Shown here piece after piece: positions 8,707-16,321 of a stretch of 64,000 bases of DNA. The position numbers and the translations under genes were made by a program. Position 1 is the stretch's first letter; every line of letters starts with the position of its first letter. Under the pieces are notes generated by a model that saw only the letters and a program-made list of their open reading frames with translations, was not told the origin of the DNA and searched no databases. Source of the DNA: JAFIFT01 sp020051095 (lineage in GTDB: Bacteria; Pseudomonadota; Gammaproteobacteria; Legionellales; Legionellaceae); NCBI RefSeq assembly GCF_964199965.1, contig NZ_CAXMZT010000003.1, forward strand, positions 290,098 to 354,097, read 5' to 3'.

Positions 8707-9333
8707 ATGGCAAAATTATATTTCTATTATTCAGCAATGAATGCTGGTAAAAGCACGGTACTGTTGCAATCAAGCCACAATTATCAAGAACGTGGCATGC
8801 AAACGCTCCTCTTGACTCCCAAAATTGATAATCGATTTGCTGAAGGCATCATCCATTCTCGGATAGGATTATCCGAATCAGCTTATTCCTTTAGCGAAAA
8901 TGATGACCTTTATGATTGGGTTAGCACACAAAAGCTTTCCCTTGCCAACGTCGCCTGCGTGCTAATTGATGAAGCGCAATTTTTATCAAAAAGACAAGTA
9001 ACCCAGCTGTGCGATGTCACAGATAAACTCAAATTACCCGTTCTAGCGTATGGTTTGCGGACAGATTTTCTTGGCGAGCTTTTTGAAGGAAGCCAGTATT
9101 TGTTGGCCTGGGCTGATGAGCTAGTTGAAATCAAAACCATTTGCCATTGTGGCAGCAAGGCAACCATGAACTTGCGGATCGATGAAAATGGGAAAGCCCT
9201 TGATATAGGAGAGCAGTTGCTAATTGGCGGGAATGATCGCTATGTTTCAACCTGCCGTCGACACTTTAAGCAAAAAAATCCGGGGCATGGGCACGATATC
9301 GCCAAGAATACAAAGACAGAAGCATGTGTTTAA
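8707..9333 (+). CDS. tdk: Thymidine kinase (TK1-type)
   Basis: Phosphorylates thymidine to dTMP in the salvage pathway. The 208 residues have the P-loop SAMNAGKST (residues 9-17), the Walker B-like VLIDEAQFL, the lasso segment AYGLRTDFLGELFEGS, and zinc ligands in CHCG and CRRH near the C-terminus. The ATG at 8707 gives the standard MAKLYFYYSAMNAGKS start; a longer frame upstream is AT-rich and unrelated to the family. No strong ribosome binding site is visible. It stands next to two MFS transporters and deoB, a nucleoside-salvage context. Confidence 0.95.
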   Translation: MAKLYFYYSAMNAGKSTVLLQSSHNYQERGMQTLLLTPKIDNRFAEGIIHSRIGLSESAYSFSENDDLYDWVSTQKLSLANVACVLIDEAQFLSKRQVTQLCDVTDKLKLPVLAYGLRTDFLGELFEGSQYLLAWADELVEIKTICHCGSKATMNLRIDENGKALDIGEQLLIGGNDRYVSTCRRHFKQKNPGHGHDIAKNTKTEACV

Positions 9334-9356
9334 TTATCATTTTTTGTACAAAATAG

Positions 9357-9386
9357 TTACCATTGTTGATCCTTTTTTGATATAAT
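9357..9386 (+). promoter_or_regulatory. Candidate promoter of the MFS-MFS-deoB unit
   Basis: TTACCA (9357-9362), an 18-base spacer, then a perfect TATAAT (9381-9386). It lies between the tdk stop and the first transporter, about 40 bases before its start, so the transporters can be expressed independently of tdk. Confidence 0.6.
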
Positions 9387-9426
9387 GTGCCTCAATTTTT
9401 AAGCACCTTAACCTTTGGAGTTGAAA

Positions 9427-10704
9427 TTGTCCAAACCAGCTAGTTTTGCCTCTTCTAATGTGGGCTTAAGGGATTCCTCGTTAGCGTGGATTGTTTGCCT
9501 TTCAGCTGGCCTTTTTTTCTTGTATGAATTTTTTCAACTCAACTTATTTGACACCATTAATCGCGATTTTAGCCAAGCCCTTTCTCTCAATAGCGTACAA
9601 GTTGGCTGGATTTCGTCTTCTTTTCTGATTGCTGATGTCTTATTTTTATTACCAGCCGGGTTAATCCTCGACCGATTTTCAATACGCTCTGTGATTTTAT
9701 TTGCCTTAGTTTTAAGTGTTGCCGGGACGTTTGGCTTTGCCGTGACCCACTCCTTCACATTCGCATTTTTCTGCCATTTTTTATCCGGGATTGGTAATGC
9801 GTTTTGTTTCTTAGCCTGTGTGATGTTGGTCACCCAGTGGTTCCCTCGTAACCGGCAAGCCTTAGTGATTGGCATTATTGTTACCATGGCATTCTTGGGT
9901 GGAACATTAGCGCATGTCCCCTTGCTCTGGTTGAAAGCACATTTTGGTTGGCGCCAATCTTTAATGATCGATGGCCTTGTGGGCATTGGTATTTTAGCCA
10001 TTATCGCACTATTTGTGAGTGAAAAGAGGCCCAATCTTCCCGTCAAGAAAACTGCCCATCAACCATTTTGGAAATCCTTAAGACTCGCTGTTCAAAATCG
10101 CCAGAATTGGGTATTAGGGCTTTACACAGCCATATTAAATTTACCCATTATGGTGCTTTGTGCCCTTTGGGGAACTCGGTTTATGACAGAAGTGTATGGC
10201 TGGCCAGAACAATTAAGCTCTGAGATGATGTCGAATATTTTCTATGGCAGTATGGTGGGATGTCCTGTTATTGGTTGGCTATCAGACCAACTTGACCAAC
10301 GCCGAAGCTTAATGATTTTTTGCGCAATCATCACCTTGCTTTTGTCTTTGCCTATGAGTTTTGGATGGCAGGTTAGCCCTACCACCATGAAATGGTTGTG
10401 CTTTACCATAGGCTTTATCACCAGTGCACAAGTATTAAGTTATCCACTTATCGCTGAAAGCAATCCGCTGGAATATCGTGGCGCAGCAACTGGTTTCGCC
10501 TCTGTCTTAATCATGGGCGGTGGCATGGTTGGTCAGTTACTGTATAGTTTTATGTTGAACATGCATGCGCAACAACAAACTGTTTACACCAGTGCTGATC
10601 ATTTATCCACAATTATCATGTTACCCATTTTATTTGTTGGCGCAATTGTTACTGCCATCTTGATTCGAACCCCTACTAATAACCAGCCAATTAAGGAGAC
10701 TTAA
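9427..10704 (+). CDS. MFS transporter, putative nucleoside importer (paralog 1)
   Basis: Inner-membrane major facilitator protein of 425 residues with about 12 hydrophobic helices. The loop 2-3 signature is recognisable in GLILDRFSIRS. The start is placed at TTG 9427, six bases after GGAG (9417-9420); the in-frame TTG at 9415 would overlap that GGAG. It is clearly related to the next gene: both begin with a WLICLSAGLFFLYEF-like helix and share GIGNAFCFL/GIGSAFCFL. In Legionella the MFS proteins PhtC and PhtD serve thymidine salvage. The tdk and deoB neighbours suggest a similar cargo here, by inference only. Confidence 0.8.
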   Translation: MSKPASFASSNVGLRDSSLAWIVCLSAGLFFLYEFFQLNLFDTINRDFSQALSLNSVQVGWISSSFLIADVLFLLPAGLILDRFSIRSVILFALVLSVAGTFGFAVTHSFTFAFFCHFLSGIGNAFCFLACVMLVTQWFPRNRQALVIGIIVTMAFLGGTLAHVPLLWLKAHFGWRQSLMIDGLVGIGILAIIALFVSEKRPNLPVKKTAHQPFWKSLRLAVQNRQNWVLGLYTAILNLPIMVLCALWGTRFMTEVYGWPEQLSSEMMSNIFYGSMVGCPVIGWLSDQLDQRRSLMIFCAIITLLLSLPMSFGWQVSPTTMKWLCFTIGFITSAQVLSYPLIAESNPLEYRGAATGFASVLIMGGGMVGQLLYSFMLNMHAQQQTVYTSADHLSTIIMLPILFVGAIVTAILIRTPTNNQPIKET

Positions 10705-11975
10705 TGCAACCACACATTGCAGCGGCAGATAGCGATAAATTAGTTTCTGATAATGCCTGGCAAGCTTGGTTAATATGTATCAGTGCATCGCTCTTCTTCT
10801 TTTATGAGTTTATTCAGGGAAATATGTTTGCTTCAATTGGCGAAGCATTAATGGCTGACTTTCATATTCAGGCCAGTACAATGTCCACATTGTCCAGTGT
10901 CTATTATCTATCGAATGTCTTATTTTTATTTATTTCAGCCGCCATTCTTGACCGCTACTCCGCCAAAAGAACCATTATTGTCGCAATGGCTTTATGTGTC
11001 TTTGGCACCATTACGATGGCCTTGACGCATTCTTTTGCTGTCGCCATTTTCTGTCGGTTTCTTACTGGCATTGGCAGCGCTTTTTGCTTTCTAGGCCCTG
11101 TCCGGATAGCCTCACGATGGTTCCCAGCTAATAAAATGGCATTAGTCACCGGGGTAATTGTCACGATTGCAATGGCAGGTGGCATGGCTGCACAAACGCC
11201 ATTGACTATTTTAGCTTATCAATATGGATGGCGGCAAAGCCTACTCTACGTTGCTGCCTTAGGGTTTATCATTTTATTCGTCATGATGCTAGGCATTAAA
11301 GACAAAAAAGAAGATACGGCTCATACCATTGATCCCTACCGATTTAGTGATGCACTCACTATCTATCTAAACCCCAAAAATTATCTACCGGCTATTTACA
11401 CCAGTTTGATGAATGCCCCTTTAGCAATATGGGGAGCAATCATGGGCACTACCTATCTTGCCCAGAAGCTGCAAACGACGAACCAGAATGCTTCCATAAT
11501 CAATTCCATGTTGTTCATGGGCATGATTTTTGGCGGTCCACTCATTGGTTCTTTATCTGATCGAATGGGCAACCGCGTAGCCCCTATGCGATGGTCTTTA
11601 TTCATTGCTTTCTTTTTATTTTTAGTCATTAACTTTACCACCCCATCCATGGGGTTGATGATGGTTCTTTTCTTCATTTTAGGCTTTTTCTGTGGTGGCC
11701 AAGTCCTAAGTTATGCCTTGGTTGCAGAAACTAATTCGCCGGCAATCACCGCCATGGCTTTAAGCACCATATCAATTTTAACCCAAGGTGGTTACATCCT
11801 TTACCAAAAAGCGTATGGGGCAGTCCTTGATTATATTGGCCCAACTTATTATGCCGCCAATGACACCCCCATTTACACCGTGTCCTCTTATCAGAGCGCC
11901 AACATTGTGTTGCTAACCTGCTTTGTTGTTGCCGCGATAACGCTCGTCCTTTTGCAAAACTTTTCGCGGAGATAA
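10704..11975 (+). CDS. MFS transporter, putative nucleoside importer (paralog 2)
   Basis: A 12-helix major facilitator protein of 423 residues, paralogous to the preceding gene. The ATG shares its A with the upstream TAA stop, and GGAG lies within the upstream gene's end, so the pair is translationally coupled. The signature AAILDRYSAKRT follows helix 2. Tandem, coupled paralogs suggest related substrates or joint action. The substrate cannot be read from the sequence; the genes on either side (tdk, deoB) point to nucleosides. Confidence 0.8.
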   Translation: MQPHIAAADSDKLVSDNAWQAWLICISASLFFFYEFIQGNMFASIGEALMADFHIQASTMSTLSSVYYLSNVLFLFISAAILDRYSAKRTIIVAMALCVFGTITMALTHSFAVAIFCRFLTGIGSAFCFLGPVRIASRWFPANKMALVTGVIVTIAMAGGMAAQTPLTILAYQYGWRQSLLYVAALGFIILFVMMLGIKDKKEDTAHTIDPYRFSDALTIYLNPKNYLPAIYTSLMNAPLAIWGAIMGTTYLAQKLQTTNQNASIINSMLFMGMIFGGPLIGSLSDRMGNRVAPMRWSLFIAFFLFLVINFTTPSMGLMMVLFFILGFFCGGQVLSYALVAETNSPAITAMALSTISILTQGGYILYQKAYGAVLDYIGPTYYAANDTPIYTVSSYQSANIVLLTCFVVAAITLVLLQNFSRR

Positions 11976-11979
11976 TTGG

Positions 11980-13197
11980 ATGCATGGAAGAGTTTGTGTT
12001 TTACTCATGGATTCTTTCGGCATTGGCGCGAGTCTTGATGCACATCGCTATGGTGATAGCGGCGCAAACACGCTTGGCCATATCATTCGCGCATGCGAAT
12101 CCGGCTTAGCTGATAACGACGAAAGGCAAGGGCTACTTAACATACCAAATCTTGCAAAACTAGGCATTTACCATGCGTTGGTAGCCAGTAGTGGTGAAGC
12201 CTATGGCGATCTTGCCTCGATCGGAAAACCCCAAGGATTATATGGCTATGCGGTTGAACAAAGCGCTGGCAAAGATACGCCAAGCGGTCACTGGGAAATT
12301 GCCGGCGTTCCCGTTTTGTTTGATTGGGGTTACTTTCCAAACAAAGATAATTGTTTTCCTAAAGAGCTTATTGAACAATTTTGTAAACAAGCATCCTTGC
12401 CTGGCGTTTTAGGTGAGTGCCATGCCTCTGGCACAACGATTCTGGAAACGTTAGGTGAAGAACATATTAAAACAGGAAAGCCAATCGTCTACACATCAGC
12501 AGACAGCGTGTTTCAAATCGCAGCCCATGAACACTATTTTGGTTTGCAAAAACTCTATGACGTGTGTGAGATAGCTCGAAAGTTATGTGACTCACTCAAC
12601 ATTGGCCGAGTAATAGCCCGACCGTTTATTGGCGAGCCAGGGAACTTCTCTCGAACAGCAAATCGAAAAGATTATTCAGTGCCCCCCCCAAGCCCAACCT
12701 TATTAGATAAACTAATTAATGAAAAACGAGAAGTCATCGCTATTGGTAAAACAGCGGATATTTTTGCTCATCAAGGCATCAGTCAAACGCTAAAAGCCGA
12801 CAACAACATGCATTTATTTGATGAAACACTGGCCGCCATGAAAAAGGCAAAAGATGGCAGCCTTATATTTACGAACTTTGTCGATTTCGATTCAAAATAC
12901 GGCCATCGAAGAAATGTCAGTGGCTATGCCCATGCCTTAGAACAATTTGATAATCGATTGCCAACGCTAATCAACCAACTGCAACCACAAGATAAAATTA
13001 TTATAACGGCCGATCATGGCTGTGACCCAACCATGCCAGGGTCTGATCATACCCGTGAGCATATTCCAGTGCTCGCCTATGGCCCCAATTTGGCTGCCAA
13101 GTTTATCGGCCGTCGGGACACGTTTGCCGATATTGGTCAGAGCATTGCTAGCTGGCTAGGGATAAAACCATTATCCAACGGCGTTAGTTTTGCGTGA
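11980..13197 (+). CDS. deoB: Phosphopentomutase
   Basis: Interconverts (deoxy)ribose 1-phosphate and 5-phosphate, linking nucleoside breakdown to central carbon metabolism. The 405 residues (407 in E. coli) belong to the alkaline phosphatase superfamily. Metal-binding Asp11 is in LLMDSFGIG, the presumed phosphorylated Thr100 is in GKDTPSGHWEIAG, and the second metal cluster is in TADHGCDPTMPGSDHTREH. It starts four bases after the second MFS gene with GGAG upstream, so it is in the same operon. Confidence 0.96.
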   Translation: MHGRVCVLLMDSFGIGASLDAHRYGDSGANTLGHIIRACESGLADNDERQGLLNIPNLAKLGIYHALVASSGEAYGDLASIGKPQGLYGYAVEQSAGKDTPSGHWEIAGVPVLFDWGYFPNKDNCFPKELIEQFCKQASLPGVLGECHASGTTILETLGEEHIKTGKPIVYTSADSVFQIAAHEHYFGLQKLYDVCEIARKLCDSLNIGRVIARPFIGEPGNFSRTANRKDYSVPPPSPTLLDKLINEKREVIAIGKTADIFAHQGISQTLKADNNMHLFDETLAAMKKAKDGSLIFTNFVDFDSKYGHRRNVSGYAHALEQFDNRLPTLINQLQPQDKIIITADHGCDPTMPGSDHTREHIPVLAYGPNLAAKFIGRRDTFADIGQSIASWLGIKPLSNGVSFA

Positions 13198-13235
13198 TTG
13201 TTACGGGAAAATAGCTAGGTCAATCCCACATCAAA

Positions 13236-13263
13236 CTTGAAATTTTATAAACTACCCCCATCT
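13236..13263 (+). promoter_or_regulatory. Sigma-32 heat-shock promoter of hslVU
   Basis: CTTGAAA (13236-13242), a 13-base spacer, CCCCATCT (13256-13263). This equals the sigma-32 consensus CTTGAAA-N(11-16)-CCCCATnT in both boxes. The predicted start is about 20 bases before the hslV initiation codon. No sigma-70 boxes were evident in the same gap. Confidence 0.88.
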
Positions 13264-13292
13264 GCTAGATTTATTTGCTGTGAGGAATTATT

Positions 13293-13841
13293 TTGGAACA
13301 ATATCGAGGCACAACCATTCTATCAGTAAGACGCGGGGATAAGGTTGTCATAGGAGGCGACGGGCAGGTTACCTTAGGAAATACTATCATGAAAGGTAAC
13401 GCCCGCAAAGTGCGACGCTTATATAAAGATAAAGTCATTGCCGGGTTTGCCGGTGGCACCGCTGATGCATTTACCTTATTCGAGCGATTCGAAGCAAAGC
13501 TTGAAACATATCAAGGTAATCTCGTTCGAGCAGCTGTTGAGTTAGCGAAAGATTGGCGGACAGATAAGGCCTTAAGGCGATTAGAAGCCTTATTAGCCGT
13601 CGCCGATACAAAAGCCTCGCTGATCATAACCGGAAATGGGGACGTTATCGAGCCGGAAGAAGGCTTAATTGCGATTGGCTCCGGAGGCCCCTACGCACAA
13701 TCTGCCGCGCGTGCCTTGTTAGATAACACCAAATTGCCTGCCCGCAAGATTGTCGAAAAGGCATTAATCATCGCCGGAAATATTTGTATCTATACAAACA
13801 ACAATTTAACCATAGAAGAGCTTGATAATGAGTGCAATTAA
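13293..13841 (+). CDS. hslV: ATP-dependent protease subunit HslV (ClpQ)
   Basis: Proteasome-like threonine peptidase that forms a double hexamer capped by HslU. The 182 residues start at TTG 13293, eight bases after GAGG. A short propeptide (MEQYRG) precedes the catalytic Thr7 of TTILSVRRG. The core GGDGQVTLGNTIMKG and the segment IGSGGPYAQSAARAL are conserved. It is heat-shock controlled through the promoter at 13236 and overlaps hslU by 14 bases. Confidence 0.97.
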   Translation: MEQYRGTTILSVRRGDKVVIGGDGQVTLGNTIMKGNARKVRRLYKDKVIAGFAGGTADAFTLFERFEAKLETYQGNLVRAAVELAKDWRTDKALRRLEALLAVADTKASLIITGNGDVIEPEEGLIAIGSGGPYAQSAARALLDNTKLPARKIVEKALIIAGNICIYTNNNLTIEELDNECN

Positions 13842-15165
13842 CGAAACAATGACACCCAGAGAAATCGTACAAGAATTAGACCGATACATTATCGGCCAGG
13901 ATGACGCAAAACGTGCTGTTGCCATTGCTTTAAGAAATCGCTGGCGCCGTATGCAAATTGAAGATCATGCCTTGCGTTCTGAAATTATGCCCAAAAACAT
14001 TCTGATGATAGGCCCAACAGGTGTTGGTAAAACTGAAATAGCCCGACGATTGGCCAAATTAGCGAAAGCCCCTTTCATCAAAGTCGAAGCCACAAAATTC
14101 ACCGAAGTTGGGTACGTCGGAAGGGATGTGGAAAGCATTATTCGCGATCTAGCCGATGTGGCTGTCAAACAAGGCCGCGAAGAAGCGATGAAAAAGGTAG
14201 AAAATAAAGCCCTTGATGCCGCTGAAGATCGGGTATTAGACGCGCTATTACCAACGGCCAGCAGCGTTAATGCTGCCGAAAAAAATGCGAATACAACACG
14301 GCAAGCATTTAGAAAGCAGTTAAGAGAAGGGTCTCTCGATGATACGGAAATTGAAATTGATATGTCTGCTTCCAACTTTGGCATCGAAATCATGACCCCT
14401 CCCGGCATGGAAGACATGGCCAGCCAGCTTCAATCCATGTTCCAACAAGTCGGTTCGGGTAAAACAAAAACCAGACGCGTGACTATCAAAAAGGCCATGC
14501 AACAATTAAAAGAAGAAGAAGCAGCAAAATTAATTAACGAAGATGACATCAAAGTTCAAGCAATTGAAAATGTCGAACAAAATGGGATCGTCTTCATAGA
14601 TGAGATCGATAAAGTTGCTAAACGAGCCGAACATGGTGGTGCCGATGTCTCCCGAGAAGGCGTTCAGCGGGATTTATTGCCTTTAGTGGAGGGTTCAACC
14701 GTATCCACTAAATATGGCATGATTAAATCCGATCATATCCTTTTTATTGCTTCCGGCGCATTTCACGTTGCCAAGCCATCAGACCTTATCGCTGAATTGC
14801 AAGGCCGATTACCCATTCGCGTCGAGCTAGGTGCACTGTCCGTTGATGACTTTGTACGAATATTAACAGAGCCAAACGCTTCTTTGACGAAGCAATACGC
14901 TGCGTTATTAGCAACGGAAGGCGTTACCATTAAATATGCTGAAAATGGTATACGAAGAATCGCTGAGGTGGCATGGCAAGTTAATGAGCGCACTGAAAAC
15001 ATTGGCGCACGACGACTATATACTGTCATGGAGCGGCTATTGGAAACCATTTCCTTTGATGCCACGGATAAATCTGGCTCCAGTTTCACTGTCGATGCGG
15101 ACTATGTTAATAAGAACCTGGGGCAGCTGGTTGAAGATGAGGATCTTGCCCGTTACATTCTTTGA
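13828..15165 (+). CDS. hslU: ATP-dependent protease ATPase subunit HslU (ClpY)
   Basis: AAA+ unfoldase of 445 residues (443 in E. coli) that feeds substrates to HslV. Walker A is GPTGVGKT (residues 62-69) and Walker B is GIVFIDEIDK; the I-domain inserted between them spans about residues 110-235. The sensor II region is GARRLYTVMERLLE, and the C-terminal DEDLARYIL tail inserts into HslV. ATG 13828 was chosen over TTG 13822 because of the upstream AGAAGAG and the usual N-terminus (MTPREIV). Confidence 0.97.
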   Translation: MSAINETMTPREIVQELDRYIIGQDDAKRAVAIALRNRWRRMQIEDHALRSEIMPKNILMIGPTGVGKTEIARRLAKLAKAPFIKVEATKFTEVGYVGRDVESIIRDLADVAVKQGREEAMKKVENKALDAAEDRVLDALLPTASSVNAAEKNANTTRQAFRKQLREGSLDDTEIEIDMSASNFGIEIMTPPGMEDMASQLQSMFQQVGSGKTKTRRVTIKKAMQQLKEEEAAKLINEDDIKVQAIENVEQNGIVFIDEIDKVAKRAEHGGADVSREGVQRDLLPLVEGSTVSTKYGMIKSDHILFIASGAFHVAKPSDLIAELQGRLPIRVELGALSVDDFVRILTEPNASLTKQYAALLATEGVTIKYAENGIRRIAEVAWQVNERTENIGARRLYTVMERLLETISFDATDKSGSSFTVDADYVNKNLGQLVEDEDLARYIL

Positions 15166-15175
15166 TATCACCAAA

Positions 15176-15213
15176 TAAAAAAGCCCGTATTAGGGCGTCA
15201 CCTAATACGGGCT
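15176..15213 (-). terminator. Strong terminator between hslU and the TTL-like gene
   Basis: A perfect 13-bp stem (15182-15194 with 15201-15213) and a 6-base loop, followed by a T run only on the minus strand (15182-15177). It therefore terminates the TTL-like gene best. The hairpin also follows hslU by 16 bases and may protect that mRNA's 3' end. Confidence 0.88.
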
Positions 15214-15261
15214 CCAAAAGGAGGGATAAAAACACGTTTCTCCGCCAATGCTGACAATAGT

Positions 15262-16197
15262 CTATATCGCGATAAAACGGCTTGGTTTGCCCACAATAAA
15301 TTGATTAATCACCGCTTGCCAAAATGGGGTATAAAGTTTTTCATACAGAGGGTGTGCTGCGTCGACTGGGAAACACGGGCCGTGATTGATTTCTAAAAGC
15401 CATAGTGTTTCGTTTGCATCGACCATAAAATCCACCCCAAAACATCCAATCCGAGGCTTTTCATCCTGAAAGTGTTCTTGAAAAGAATGCCTTAGTGCAT
15501 CACTTAGCCGCTGACAAGCGTGGATAATGGGATCTTCAAAAGGCTGGTAAATCACCATTTCGCTACTTAATCGCTGTACGACATTGATGCGTTCATCACT
15601 TAAATGCTCATTGGTTAAGTGAACCGAAAGATCCTGTGTTACATCCGCATAAGGTCTAAGCGCAATATTCAAGTAACCATTAGGAAAAATGCCACATCCC
15701 GCATGCGTGGATAACACCATCAGTTGGCGAATACTGTATTTATGGCCATGCGTGGGCCCCTGAATCAAATGGGGAGGCTCAATGTATCGTTGTAAAACAT
15801 GCGGTCCACCCAACCGTTTTCTGCTAACATAGTAATCATATAATGTCTCAGGGTTTTCAAAAATATGTATATTTTGCCCATTATTTAATAAAGCGGGTTT
15901 AAGAATAAAGCGTCCCCAAGATTCCTTGTCAACAAGACCCAAAATCGTCTGCCAATTGTCCTCGTCTAAACAATAGGTTAATGGAATCAGGTCTGACAAA
16001 CCGTGTTGTTGGCAGAATTTAGCCAATCGATGTTTGTATTCTAAGGTTTCACTGATTGCTATCGGGAAATCTAACCAGGCATCACTCACCTTTGCACGCC
16101 TAGGAATACGAGTAGCTGTCCAGCCTATTTGACTCAGAAATGTTGCCAAATTGGTTTGAGTGGGTGATTCTTTTCGAAAACAATAGTAATCAGTCAC
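15262..16197 (-). CDS. Tubulin-tyrosine-ligase-like ATP-grasp protein
   Basis: Protein of 311 residues with the hallmarks of the TTL family, ATP-grasp enzymes that ligate an amino acid onto a protein end or side chain. Visible are the ATP lysine in FILKPALLNNGQNI (Lys100), KYSIRQLMVL (residues 153-161), HLTNEHLS (193-200), FGVDFMVD (253-260) and the metal-binding LWLLEINHGP (265-274). It is divergent from smc with 124 bases between them, and it sits in a division-gene neighbourhood. Substrate and product are unknown; a small-molecule ligase role is possible. Confidence 0.75.
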   Translation of the reverse strand: MTDYYCFRKESPTQTNLATFLSQIGWTATRIPRRAKVSDAWLDFPIAISETLEYKHRLAKFCQQHGLSDLIPLTYCLDEDNWQTILGLVDKESWGRFILKPALLNNGQNIHIFENPETLYDYYVSRKRLGGPHVLQRYIEPPHLIQGPTHGHKYSIRQLMVLSTHAGCGIFPNGYLNIALRPYADVTQDLSVHLTNEHLSDERINVVQRLSSEMVIYQPFEDPIIHACQRLSDALRHSFQEHFQDEKPRIGCFGVDFMVDANETLWLLEINHGPCFPVDAAHPLYEKLYTPFWQAVINQFIVGKPSRFIAI

Positions 16198-16321
16198 TAT
16201 GGCCTCAAATCAGTGAAATTTAACATCGAATCGGAATAACAAAAAATAGCATATATCATCATGCTACATTTTAGCAGATGAATGCGCTAAAATAGCGTTT
16301 TTTTCCGCATCAATATATAAA

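Noticed and set aside
15182..15213. Bidirectional terminator for hslU and the TTL-like gene
   Set aside because: Only the minus strand has a T run after the stem; the plus strand continues CCAAAAGG.
16285..16304. CGCTA-AAA-TAGCG hairpin with seven T, upstream of smc
   Set aside because: It looks like a small terminator, but no plus-strand gene precedes it and the stem has only five pairs. It may equally be part of the smc promoter (TAAAAT at 16288), for which I found no -35 box.
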